A stretch of 38,262 bases of DNA from Bacteroidales bacterium (GTDB lineage: Bacteria > Bacteroidota > Bacteroidia > Bacteroidales > Paludibacteraceae). The translations under genes and the position numbers were made by a program. Each line of letters opens with the position of its first letter. Positions within the stretch are counted from its first letter, which is position 1. The stretch is taken from assembly GCA_012517575.1 (NCBI GenBank), contig JAAYUQ010000054.1:1-38262 (forward strand), written 5' to 3'. Of the stretch, positions 1 to 7,964 are shown piece by piece. The notes below the pieces were generated by a model. It was not told the DNA's origin and ran no database searches. It saw only the letters and a list, made by a program, of their open reading frames with translations.

Positions 1-3
1 GTG

Positions 4-59
4 TCGGGGTAGCGGGATTTGAACCCACGACCCTCCTGCCTTCGGCTGGATGCGCTAAC
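4..59 (-). pseudogene. Partial, degenerate tRNA (3' part only)
   Basis: This is the 3' three quarters of a tRNA on the minus strand: end of the D-arm, anticodon arm, T-arm and 3' acceptor strand. It aligns without gaps to the intact tRNA-Pro 348 bp to the right. The first 33 bases of the window equal 349-381, and the D-arm stretch 51-59 equals 399-407; only the anticodon arm differs. The triplet in the anticodon position is GAA, but position 33 is C instead of the near-universal U and the stem has an A-A mismatch. There is no 5' acceptor strand: the end of the GIY-YIG ORF lies where it should be. I infer a non-functional remnant. The repeat touches the window edge and may continue to the left. 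Confidence 0.8.
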
Positions 60-297
60 TTTCTAAATCCTTTAAAAATCTTTCAATGCCTCTTTTCTTT
101 ATTTTCGATTCCAAGGATACCGCTTCAGCCCTAGTAGAAAATTTATAGAAACTAATCAATTCCCAAGGTACGCCATGTTTAGTATATTTATTCCGTCCTG
201 AGTTATGACGAAGTATCCGATCGTACATATTATTCGTTTGACCGCAATAATACTTCCCCGTAGTTTTACTTCTCAAAATATAGGTGTAATATTCCAT
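55..297 (-). CDS. GIY-YIG domain endonuclease-like small protein (UPF0213 type)
   Basis: An 80-residue protein made of a single GIY-YIG domain. The signature appears as YTY near residue 5 and YYCG near residue 16. The conserved Arg follows in 'DRILRH', and the metal-binding Glu is in 'LESKIKKR' near residue 63. Family members cut or nick DNA, but the role of these short solo-domain proteins is not settled. The TAG stop lies inside the D-arm sequence of the partial tRNA, so the ORF is fused to the tRNA remnant. It sits between an intact tRNA-Pro and a duplicated tRNA fragment, which suggests a small mobile or homing-like unit that targets tRNA genes. The family is clear; mobility is inference. 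Confidence 0.8.
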   Translation of the reverse strand: MEYYTYILRSKTTGKYYCGQTNNMYDRILRHNSGRNKYTKHGVPWELISFYKFSTRAEAVSLESKIKKRGIERFLKDLES

Positions 298-310
298 TCC
301 TTAGAAATAA

Positions 311-345
311 AGAGAGGAAAAATTTTTTTTTCATTTTTCCTCTCT
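311..345 (-). terminator. Hairpin between tRNA-Pro and the GIY-YIG ORF
   Basis: A perfect 13-bp inverted repeat (311-323 with 333-345) encloses a 9-base loop. On the minus strand it follows tRNA-Pro directly and is followed by a short T-rich stretch. It is probably the tRNA terminator. It could equally be an end structure of the inserted unit. Confidence 0.55.
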
Positions 346-351
346 TATGTG

Positions 352-426
352 TCGGGGTAGCGGGATTTGAACCCACGACCCCCTGCTCCCAAAGCAGGTG
401 CGCTAACCGGACTGCGCTACACCCCG
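352..426 (-). tRNA. tRNA-Pro (anticodon TGG)
   Basis: A complete 75-base cloverleaf on the minus strand. The acceptor strands are CGGGGTG and TACCCCG, the T-loop is TTCAAAT, and the anticodon loop is TTTGGGA, giving TGG, on a perfect 5-bp stem. CCA is not encoded. Its 3' part is duplicated at 1-59. Confidence 0.95.
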
Positions 427-449
427 TACTGATTTTTTAAAAACGACTG

Positions 450-480
450 CAAAGTTAAAACCTTTTGCCGAAAATACCAA
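450..480 (-). promoter_or_regulatory. Promoter of tRNA-Pro
   Basis: Read on the minus strand, a TTG (478-480) lies 20 bases before TAACTTTG (450-457). This fits the Bacteroidota -33/-7 consensus and sits about 24 bases upstream of the tRNA. Confidence 0.55.
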
Positions 481-498
481 CTTTTTGATGTATTTTTG
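464..498 (+). promoter_or_regulatory. Promoter of hemW
   Basis: TTTG at 464-467 and TATTTTTG at 491-498 form a Bacteroidota-type promoter, though the 23-base spacer is long. The -7 box covers an upstream in-frame ATG at 496, which argues that hemW starts at 547 instead. Confidence 0.5.
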
Positions 499-546
499 TA
501 TAAAAGAATTCTTACTTCGTTTATAATTTTCTTTCCCGTTTTAAAA

Positions 547-1674
547 ATGGCCGGTATTTACATTCATATTCCTTTTTGCAGCCAGCGATGTTCCTATTGC
601 AATTTTTTTTCAGTTGTTTCTATCAATCTTCTTAATGAAGTTATAGATGCAATAATTAAAGAATTTTCGATCAGAAAAGACTACTTGAAAAATGAACCGG
701 TTCAAACGATTTATTTTGGAGGAGGGACACCCAGCCTACTGACGATTCAACAAATTGAAAAATTACTGAATACCATTTATAAAAATTTTCCGGTAGAAAA
801 AAATGCAGAAATAACTTTTGAAGCCAATCCGGATGATTTAACAGAAAAATACCTATCTGACTTAAAAAAACTCGGAATCAACCGTTTAAGCATTGGCATT
901 CAATCATTTGACGACAATAAGCTTAAGATTCTGAATAGGAGACACAATGCTTTTCAAGCTGTAGAAGCTGTTAGAGTAGCCCAAAGATCAGGGTTTAACA
1001 ATATCAGCATAGACTTAATTTATGGATTACCTTTCCAAAGTCTCATTGAATGGGAAAATGATTTAGACAAAGCCTTTTCATTGCCAATCCAACATCTTTC
1101 TGCTTACGCTCTAACCTTTGAAGAAAAAACGTTGTTATTAAAACAAAAAGAAAAAAAACTAATTGAACCGGCAGACGAAGAATTGATGATAAAAATGTAT
1201 GAACTTTTATTAAATAAAAGTAACCAAAATGGATTTGATGCTTACGAAATTTCCAATTTTTCGTTACCGGAATTTTATTCAAGGCATAATTCTTCTTATT
1301 GGACTCAAACTCCATATTTGGGCATTGGTCCTTCTGCTCATTCTTTCAACGGCTTTTCACGACAATGGAATGTTGCTTCCATCCATAAATATATAGAAAG
1401 AATTATGAAAAATAATTCCTTTTTCGAACAGGAAATTCTTAGTTTGCAAGATCGTTACAATGAATATGTTTTACTTGGATTGAGAACCAAAAATGGTATA
1501 AACATTGATGAGTTGGAACAAAATTTTGGCATCGAACTGAAAAACTTTTGTTTAGAAAACATAAAAACATTTATCGATAATGAAAAGGTGTATAGGTACG
1601 GCAGTTTTTTACGTTTAACTACTGCAGGGAAACTAATATCCGACACCATTATCGCCCAATTAATGATGGTTTAA
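547..1674 (+). CDS. hemW: Radical SAM heme chaperone HemW (HemN-like)
   Basis: A 375-residue protein of the oxygen-independent coproporphyrinogen oxidase-like family. The radical SAM cluster ligands are Cys11, Cys15 and Cys18 in 'CSQRCSYC', followed by Asn-Phe instead of the further Cys typical of true HemN. This points to HemW, which binds heme and passes it to target proteins rather than oxidising coproporphyrinogen. The SAM-binding 'GGGTPS' and a typical C-terminal HemN domain are present. I chose the ATG at 547 because the protein then begins 'MAGIYIHIPFC', as in the family. The upstream ATG at 496 would add 17 atypical residues and falls within the promoter. A PBP gene follows after 51 bases. 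Confidence 0.9.
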   Translation: MAGIYIHIPFCSQRCSYCNFFSVVSINLLNEVIDAIIKEFSIRKDYLKNEPVQTIYFGGGTPSLLTIQQIEKLLNTIYKNFPVEKNAEITFEANPDDLTEKYLSDLKKLGINRLSIGIQSFDDNKLKILNRRHNAFQAVEAVRVAQRSGFNNISIDLIYGLPFQSLIEWENDLDKAFSLPIQHLSAYALTFEEKTLLLKQKEKKLIEPADEELMIKMYELLLNKSNQNGFDAYEISNFSLPEFYSRHNSSYWTQTPYLGIGPSAHSFNGFSRQWNVASIHKYIERIMKNNSFFEQEILSLQDRYNEYVLLGLRTKNGINIDELEQNFGIELKNFCLENIKTFIDNEKVYRYGSFLRLTTAGKLISDTIIAQLMMV

Positions 1675-1692
1675 GTTATCAAAAATTATTAC

Positions 1693-1700
1693 TAATTTTG
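1693..1700 (+). promoter_or_regulatory. Possible -7 box for the PBP gene
   Basis: TAATTTTG lies 25 bases upstream of the PBP start. There is no clear TTTG at the expected distance upstream, so this is a weak call. The gene may also be read through from hemW. Confidence 0.3.
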
Positions 1701-1725
1701 TAACTTATTCGTTATTTTAAAAAAT

Positions 1726-4068
1726 ATGGAGAATCAGAACAACGACAAGCGTACTAAATTTAAAAAAGTTTTCTGGAAATTATTTGGATTTGGCATTCTG
1801 TGTTTGGTTTTGCTCTTTGCTTTCATTAGTTTTGGCTGGATTGGATATTTGCCTCCACTCGAAGAATTACAAAATCCTCAAAATAAATTTGCTTCGGAAA
1901 TTTACTCTTCAGATATGCAATTGTTGGGTAGATTTTTCAAAAACAAGGAAAATCGTGTAGAAGTACATTTCAACGATATTTCCAAAAATGTTATCAATGC
2001 CCTGATAGCTACTGAAGACAAAAGATTTTACGAACATTCGGGCATAGACGGAAAAGCTCTTGCACGAGCCGTTTTACTTACCGGTATTTTGCAGCAAAAA
2101 AGCGCCGGGGGCGGAAGTACCATCACGCAACAGTTAGCCAAGCAACTTTATTCACCTCAAGCCGACAATATCTTTGAACGAATGCTTCAAAAACCCATTG
2201 AATGGGTAATATCGGTCAAACTGGAACGAAACTATACCAAAGAGGAAATTTTAACCATGTATCTCAATCAGTTTGATTTTCTTTACAATGCTGTGGGAAT
2301 AAAATCGGCTGCTCAAATCTATTTCAGCACCAGTCCTTCTCAACTGAAAATTGAAGAAGCTGCTACTTTAATTGGAATGTGTAAAAATCCGGCGTATTTT
2401 AATCCCGTCCGTTACAACGAACGCACACGCGAAAGGCGCAATATGGTTTTGTATCAAATGTACAAATGCGATTATCTTACGAAACAACAATATGATTCAT
2501 TAAAAAATCTCCCGTTAGTTCTCCATTTTCAGAGAATTGACCACAAAGAAGGATTGGCTCCCTATTTCAGAGAATACCTCAGAACCATTTTAATGGCCAA
2601 AGAACCTCATCGAAGCGATTATGCCAGTTGGCAAGACCAACAATATCTGGATGATCGCTGGGCTTGGGACAACGATCCTCTGTATGGATTCTGCAATAAA
2701 AATCTGAAATCGGACGGAACGCCATACAATATTTATACGGATGGCTTGAAAATTTATACCACCATTGATTCTCGCATGCAGCGATATGCAGAAGATGCGG
2801 TGAATGAACACATTCAAACTTTACAGGCTGCTTTCTTCAAAGAAAAGAAAAACAGAAGTTATGCACCTTTTTCCAGTAGTCTGAAGCCCAAAGAAATAGA
2901 AGACATTTTAAACCGCTCCATTCGACAGTCAGAACGATATTTTAAAATGAAAGCACAAGGCAAAAGCGATGCCGAAATCATGGCGGCTTTTAAGAAACCG
3001 ATAGAAATGAAAGTTTTCTCTTACAACGGCGATATAGACACCATTATGTCTCCTCTCGATTCTATTCGTTATCACAAACATTTCTTACGTTGTGGTTTCA
3101 TGTCGATGGAAGGACATAGTGGATTTGTCAAAGCTTATGTTGGTGGTCCGAATTTCAAAAGATTTCAGTACGATATGGTTAACAAAGGACGCAGACAAGT
3201 GGGTTCAACAATCAAACCTTTTCTTTACACACTGGCAATGGAAGAAGGAATGTGGCCTTGCGACAAAACTGTCAATCAGCCCATTACCTTCAGAACAGCC
3301 ACCGGTGAACTTTGGACGCCGCGAAACTCCTCGAAAGCCAGAATCGGAGAAGAGGTAACACTACGTTGGGGACTTGCCAACTCCAACAACTGGATTTCGG
3401 CGTATTTAATGAGTCTTTTCACACCCGAATCATTGGTGAAACTTATGCGATCTTTTGGCATTAGAGGTCATATTGATCCGGTTGTTTCACTTTTTTTAGG
3501 CCCTTGCGAGATATCCGTAGAAGAAATGGTTGATGCCTACACTTCATTCATGAACAAAGGAATTAGAGTGGAACCGGTTTATGTAACTCACATTGAAGAT
3601 GTAAACGGGAATGTTATTGGAAGATTTTCCCCGAAAATGCATGAAATTTTCAGTGAAACTACTGCTTACAAAATGATTTACATGCTACAGGGCGTTATAG
3701 ATGGCGGAACCGGTTCGAGAATCAGAACACGTTTTGGATTGACTATGCCGATGGGAGGAAAAACGGGAACTACACAAAATAACTCGGACGGATGGTTTAT
3801 AGGATTTACTCCTTCACTCGTTTCGGGCGTTTGGGTGGGGGGCGAAGAGCGATCCATTCATTTCGACAGAATGTCTGAAGGGCAAGGTGCAAGTATGGCT
3901 TTGCCAATTTGGGCATTGTATATGAAAAAAGTTTTGGCTGACTCCACTCTAAACTATTCTTCCAGAGAAAACTTTGAAATTCCATCATGGTTCAATCCCA
4001 ATGCCGGATGTGAAGAGAGCAGTAACGAAAGCAGTAACGAAAGCAGCAATGAAAGTAGTAAAGAATAA
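1726..4068 (+). CDS. Class A penicillin-binding protein (bifunctional transglycosylase/transpeptidase, PBP1A type)
   Basis: A 780-residue inner-membrane peptidoglycan synthase. One N-terminal membrane helix (about residues 15-38) is followed by a GT51 transglycosylase domain with catalytic Glu97 in 'EDKRFYEHSG' and 'GGSTITQQLAKQ'. A transpeptidase domain then shows the acyl-ester Ser494 in 'GSTIK', 'SNN' at 553-555, and 'KTGT' starting at Lys679. All core catalytic motifs are intact. The tail is four tandem copies of a Ser-Ser-Asn-Glu-like unit encoded by a 12-bp repeat. The last 20 bases overlap the start of the downstream TPR gene, which suggests translational coupling and a shared role at the envelope. 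Confidence 0.92.
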   Translation: MENQNNDKRTKFKKVFWKLFGFGILCLVLLFAFISFGWIGYLPPLEELQNPQNKFASEIYSSDMQLLGRFFKNKENRVEVHFNDISKNVINALIATEDKRFYEHSGIDGKALARAVLLTGILQQKSAGGGSTITQQLAKQLYSPQADNIFERMLQKPIEWVISVKLERNYTKEEILTMYLNQFDFLYNAVGIKSAAQIYFSTSPSQLKIEEAATLIGMCKNPAYFNPVRYNERTRERRNMVLYQMYKCDYLTKQQYDSLKNLPLVLHFQRIDHKEGLAPYFREYLRTILMAKEPHRSDYASWQDQQYLDDRWAWDNDPLYGFCNKNLKSDGTPYNIYTDGLKIYTTIDSRMQRYAEDAVNEHIQTLQAAFFKEKKNRSYAPFSSSLKPKEIEDILNRSIRQSERYFKMKAQGKSDAEIMAAFKKPIEMKVFSYNGDIDTIMSPLDSIRYHKHFLRCGFMSMEGHSGFVKAYVGGPNFKRFQYDMVNKGRRQVGSTIKPFLYTLAMEEGMWPCDKTVNQPITFRTATGELWTPRNSSKARIGEEVTLRWGLANSNNWISAYLMSLFTPESLVKLMRSFGIRGHIDPVVSLFLGPCEISVEEMVDAYTSFMNKGIRVEPVYVTHIEDVNGNVIGRFSPKMHEIFSETTAYKMIYMLQGVIDGGTGSRIRTRFGLTMPMGGKTGTTQNNSDGWFIGFTPSLVSGVWVGGEERSIHFDRMSEGQGASMALPIWALYMKKVLADSTLNYSSRENFEIPSWFNPNAGCEESSNESSNESSNESSKE
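4018..4065 (+). repeat. 12-bp tandem repeat in the PBP 3' end
   Basis: About four copies of agcagtaacgaa-like units, degenerate towards the 3' end, encode the acidic Ser/Asn/Glu tail of the PBP. The last copy contains the ATG of the next gene. Copy-number changes would keep the frame. Confidence 0.75.
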
Positions 4069-6115
4069 GAAGATATTGGTAACTTTCAGAAAAAAATTTT
4101 TTCTGTGTTTCACAGGATTAATTCTTTCGACTGCCGCCCATGCTCAATGGAACACCGATAGAATTATGGACATAGGAAAAAATGCTTTCTATTTTGAAGA
4201 TTATGTGCTTTCAATCCAGTATTTCAATCAGGTTATAAAAATAAAACCATATTTATCGGAACCTTATATTTATCGAGCGATGGCAAAAATCCAACTTGGT
4301 GATTATCAGGGAGCTGATGAAGACTGTACGCAAGCCATCGAAAAAAATCCGTTTGTTCCGCAAGCTTACTACGCCAGAGGCTTTGCCCGATTGAAAATGA
4401 ATTTTTGTAACGAAGCCATTGAAGATTTTTCAAAAGCATTGGAATTCAGTCCTGAAAATATATATCTGCTTAATTATCGGCTGATAGCACGCGATCAATG
4501 TAAAGACTATGCAGGTGCTTTGAACGACATAGACGAATATTTAAAATTAAGTCCAAAAAGTACGGAAATGTATTATGAAAAGGGCAGAATTTTGTTGGCA
4601 TTAAAAGACACAGTTGGTGCCGAGCAAAGTTTCGAAAAATACATTCAATTGAACGAGAATAACAGCTTAGGTTGGAGTGCACGCGCTTTGTTGAAAATGC
4701 AGAAAAATGACAAAAAAGGAGCTTTGAAAGATTATGATGAAGCCATTAAGAGAAATTCTACCTACAGTGGTGATTATATCAACAGAGGCGTATTAAATAC
4801 AGAAAACAAAAATTTTAGGCAAGCCTTGGCCGATTACGATAAAGCAATTTCACTGGACAAAAATAATGAGCTGGCTTATTTCAATAGAGGTTTGCTCAGA
4901 GCTACTCTGGGAGATAAAAATAACGCACTTGCTGACTTTACGAAAGTGTTGGAACTTAATCCATCCAATACCGATGCTCTATGGCAAAAGGCCACAATGG
5001 AAAATTCATTGGGAAATTACACACAATCGATAAAGGATTTTTCAAAAATTATCGAACAATATCCTTATTTTATACCTGCCTACTCTGGAATAGCCGAAGC
5101 CTATCAGAAATTGGGTGATGAAAAAAATGCCTTCAGATACAGGCAAATGGCTTATAACATAGAACAAAACAAAAACAACATAAAAAAGGAAGAATTGGCT
5201 GCCGGCAATAAAATTGCAAAAGAAACCCAGAAAAATGTTTCTGAAAAAAATCTCGATTTCTTCAATCGTTTTGCTGTTCAGGATAAAGATGATATTGCTG
5301 GCGAATCAAAATATACCAACAATATTCGTGGAGCAGTACAAAACAGATATGCTGACGTAGTGAACGAAAAGAATTTTGTTCTGACTTATTACAGTAAAGT
5401 TGACGAAATTCGCCGAACTAATCTTTTCCATTTGGCCATAGAACGTTACAATAGCCTGAAAAAACTGCCGCTTCCCTTAAAAATTACCAATAACGAATTA
5501 CCGCTGACTGCTGAAATGATCAGTCAACATTTTGATGCCATTAACTCGATCTCAGCGCAACTCGAACAAAACTCTTCTGATGCCGATATTTATTTTGCCA
5601 GAGCCATTGAATTTGCTTTGGTACAAGATTTTAAAAGTGCTATTGATGACTTGAACAAAGCCATTTCGCTGAAACCCGATTTTATGCCCGCCTATTTTAC
5701 CCGAGCAAATATTCGTTACAAAATGATCGAAACAAATTCCAATGGAAATTTGAGCGCTAATGCAAGCAAACAAGGCAACGACATTGGTTCAAACAACCAA
5801 TTGAAATTCGATATGGAATTAATTTTGAGAGATTATGATAAGGTCATAGAATTGGTTCCCGATTTCACGTTTGCCTATTACAACAAAGCCAATGTTTTGA
5901 CTGCAATTCGCGATTTTCGTTCGGCTGTAAGTTACTACAGCAAAGCTCTCGATATTGATCCGGACTTTGCAGAAGCCTATTTTAATCGGGGATTGACCTA
6001 CCTTTTTATCGGAGACGATAAAAACGGACTTTCGGATTTGAGTAAAGCCGGGGAATTAGGTATTTACAAAAGCTATAATCTGATTCAAAGATTCAAACAG
6101 CAGAAAGAAAACTAA
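4049..6115 (+). CDS. Exported tetratricopeptide-repeat protein
   Basis: A 688-residue protein with a signal peptide (Lys-rich start, hydrophobic core, cleavage after 'AAHA' near residue 32). It carries two blocks of TPR helices, about residues 35-355 and 480-680. Repeats such as 'AYFNRGLLRATLGDKNNALADF' are typical. The middle stretch (about 360-475) is not TPR-like. TPR proteins act as protein-protein scaffolds, and this one should be periplasmic. I chose the ATG at 4049 because it gives a clean signal peptide; the longer frame from 3974 would overlap the PBP by 95 bases. The 20-base overlap and fusion to the PBP transcription unit suggest a partner in peptidoglycan synthesis, which is inference. 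The stop codon overlaps the convergent oxyR stop. Confidence 0.85.
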   Translation: MKVVKNKKILVTFRKKFFLCFTGLILSTAAHAQWNTDRIMDIGKNAFYFEDYVLSIQYFNQVIKIKPYLSEPYIYRAMAKIQLGDYQGADEDCTQAIEKNPFVPQAYYARGFARLKMNFCNEAIEDFSKALEFSPENIYLLNYRLIARDQCKDYAGALNDIDEYLKLSPKSTEMYYEKGRILLALKDTVGAEQSFEKYIQLNENNSLGWSARALLKMQKNDKKGALKDYDEAIKRNSTYSGDYINRGVLNTENKNFRQALADYDKAISLDKNNELAYFNRGLLRATLGDKNNALADFTKVLELNPSNTDALWQKATMENSLGNYTQSIKDFSKIIEQYPYFIPAYSGIAEAYQKLGDEKNAFRYRQMAYNIEQNKNNIKKEELAAGNKIAKETQKNVSEKNLDFFNRFAVQDKDDIAGESKYTNNIRGAVQNRYADVVNEKNFVLTYYSKVDEIRRTNLFHLAIERYNSLKKLPLPLKITNNELPLTAEMISQHFDAINSISAQLEQNSSDADIYFARAIEFALVQDFKSAIDDLNKAISLKPDFMPAYFTRANIRYKMIETNSNGNLSANASKQGNDIGSNNQLKFDMELILRDYDKVIELVPDFTFAYYNKANVLTAIRDFRSAVSYYSKALDIDPDFAEAYFNRGLTYLFIGDDKNGLSDLSKAGELGIYKSYNLIQRFKQQKEN

Positions 6116-7038
6116 ATTTTAATGGCAAATTTCTTTAAGCGGCTATCCAGCATGTGAGGAGGAATTATTTTTTTCAGACTGTCAGCTACAGCATTCAACA
6201 AACCTTCTCGAACATAATCATCTCTAATCACGATAGAAATTTCTCTCGTGGCTTCAGGCTGAACGATATTGCGAAGATTCTTTTTTTGTTCTTGTGTAAG
6301 TGAATCGACATGCAACTCGGGAATTACGGTATAACCACCGTTAATATCAACAATTTTTACCAATGTTTCAATACTGCCGGCTTCGTACATGTAATTATGA
6401 ACTTTCATTTGGTCGCAGAAATTGAAAATCTGATTTCTGAAACAATGACCTTCTTCCAGCACCCATAAATGTTCCAATGGCAAATTATTGGCTGACAACT
6501 CTTTCAACTCATAAATAGATTCACCGGGAGAAATAGAGGCAATGAATTTTTCGTAATAAATAGGGATTTCGAGCAAATCAGGCATGTTGAGCGGCGTTGC
6601 CAGAATAGCCATATCAATTTCGGCTGTTTTTAATTTTTGAATAATGGTTTCGGTACGCATTTCGGTGATTTTCAGCGAGACATCCGGATAATCGTTCCTG
6701 AATAAGGCGATAAAACGCGGTAAAAGATAAGAAGCAATCGTTGGAATAATTGCCAAGTTCAAATTTCCAGAAACCGATTCTTTTTCTTTCAGTAACATTT
6801 CTTTCAACTGATTGGCCTGATAAAGAATAATTTGCGCCTGACGAATAATTTTCTCCCCCATTTCGGTGGCCTGAATGGGATGCTGTGAACGGTCAAATAT
6901 TTTGCAATCAAGTTCTTCTTCTAATTTTTGAATCATAGCACTCAAAGTTGGCTGCGTTACCTGACACAATTCGGCAGCTTTCATAAAATGACCTGTTTTA
7001 TATACTGCCAGAATATATTCTAATTGCTGTAAAGTCAT
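6112..7038 (-). CDS. oxyR: Hydrogen peroxide-sensing LysR-type regulator OxyR
   Basis: A 308-residue LysR-family regulator with an N-terminal winged helix-turn-helix (about 1-60) and a C-terminal sensor domain. The sensor carries the OxyR redox pair as Cys199 and Cys208 in 'GHCFRNQIFNFC', with the same spacing and numbering as the E. coli protein, so peroxide sensing by disulfide formation is well supported. Peroxide defence targets usually include dps and ferritin; both occur in this window (34568 and 21585), though control is not shown here. It lies 41 bases downstream of the export permease in the same direction and may be cotranscribed. Its stop codon overlaps that of the convergent TPR gene by three bases. 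Confidence 0.92.
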   Translation of the reverse strand: MTLQQLEYILAVYKTGHFMKAAELCQVTQPTLSAMIQKLEEELDCKIFDRSQHPIQATEMGEKIIRQAQIILYQANQLKEMLLKEKESVSGNLNLAIIPTIASYLLPRFIALFRNDYPDVSLKITEMRTETIIQKLKTAEIDMAILATPLNMPDLLEIPIYYEKFIASISPGESIYELKELSANNLPLEHLWVLEEGHCFRNQIFNFCDQMKVHNYMYEAGSIETLVKIVDINGGYTVIPELHVDSLTQEQKKNLRNIVQPEATREISIVIRDDYVREGLLNAVADSLKKIIPPHMLDSRLKKFAIKI

Positions 7039-7079
7039 GTCGATTTTTTTAAAGTATTTGATTTGGCATTAATAAACGG

Positions 7080-7922
7080 CTAAATTGTATCCATGAATGT
7101 TCGCTGCACTTTGTTGAAAATGACAATTCCACCCGCCAGAAGAACAACCATAAAACCAAAACTGTAAGCCAATTGCGCCCAGTTGAAAGTTCCTACGCCC
7201 ATTGTTCCGTACTTGAATGCTTCAATAATGGATGTGAGCGGATTCAGTGCCATAATCCATTGACGATCGGGCGACATGGTACTTAAGGGATAAATAATTG
7301 GCGTAGCGTACATCCACAACTGAACAATAAAATTGAACAAAATTGTCAAATCCCGATACTTGGTGGTAAGCGAAGAAATAATTATACCAAAACCAAGCGA
7401 TAAACCAGCTAACATGATAATCAGCACCGGAACGAGTAATATATAAATATTTGGCTCTACATGAACGCCTTTAATCAAATAAAAAACATAAACGGCAACA
7501 AAAAGCAAAAATTGAATAAACATTCGCACCAGATTGGAGGCAACTGTAGAAAGTGGAACAATCAGTCGCGGAAAATAAACTTTCCCGAAGATATTCTGGT
7601 TGTCGATAAATGTGCTGGAAGTTTTCGTAAGACAATCGGCAAAATATTGCCAGCAAACAATACCGGCCAAATAAAACATGGGCTGTGGTAAGCCGTCGGT
7701 TGGGATGCCGGCTATGCCGCCAAAAACTACCATGTACATGATGGTGGTCAAAGCCGGTTGAATAAAAAACCAGGTTGGTCCCAAAATGGTTTGCTTGTAT
7801 TGCGTTACAATATTGCGCTTGACGAACATGGAAAACAAATCTTTGTTTCTCCACAATTCCTTAAAATCTATCTCCAACAAACTACTTTTGGGTTTGATAA
7901 CTGTTTCTGACATTTTTTCCAT
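7080..7922 (-). CDS. ABC-2 type polysaccharide export permease (Wzm/RfbD-like)
   Basis: A 280-residue integral membrane protein with about six hydrophobic helices and the conserved early stretch 'KRNIVTQYKQTILGPTWF' of the O-antigen/teichoic acid export family. Such permeases work with a separate ATPase (Wzt), but no ATPase gene is adjacent: oxyR follows downstream and ugd is upstream. The start is taken at the ATG at 7922, preceded at about 8 bases by a purine-rich gagag. A longer frame would start with TTG at 7937, and a second ATG is at 7913. Its role is to move lipid-linked polysaccharide across the inner membrane. Confidence 0.85.
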   Translation of the reverse strand: MEKMSETVIKPKSSLLEIDFKELWRNKDLFSMFVKRNIVTQYKQTILGPTWFFIQPALTTIMYMVVFGGIAGIPTDGLPQPMFYLAGIVCWQYFADCLTKTSSTFIDNQNIFGKVYFPRLIVPLSTVASNLVRMFIQFLLFVAVYVFYLIKGVHVEPNIYILLVPVLIIMLAGLSLGFGIIISSLTTKYRDLTILFNFIVQLWMYATPIIYPLSTMSPDRQWIMALNPLTSIIEAFKYGTMGVGTFNWAQLAYSFGFMVVLLAGGIVIFNKVQRTFMDTI

Positions 7923-7964
7923 ACAAAATTCTCTCAAAGAATCAACAATTTTTTTTATTTTTCA

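Larger units (their letters stand above)
1..381. repeat. Direct repeat of tRNA 3' end flanking the GIY-YIG ORF
   Basis: Bases 1-33 are identical to 349-381 (T-arm, 3' acceptor strand and three flanking bases), and 51-59 are identical to 399-407, all at a constant offset of 348 bp. The repeated unit brackets the GIY-YIG ORF and a hairpin. This is the footprint expected when an element inserts into a tRNA gene and supplies a new 3' part. Confidence 0.8.

Noticed and set aside
496-546. Upstream in-frame ATG of hemW at 496
   Set aside because: It overlaps the -7 box TATTTTTG and adds 17 residues not seen in the family; the protein starting at 547 has the normal N-terminus.
3974-4048. Longer start for the TPR gene
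   Set aside because: It would overlap the PBP by 95 bases and push the signal peptide to residue 26 onward; the ATG at 4049 gives a clean signal peptide.
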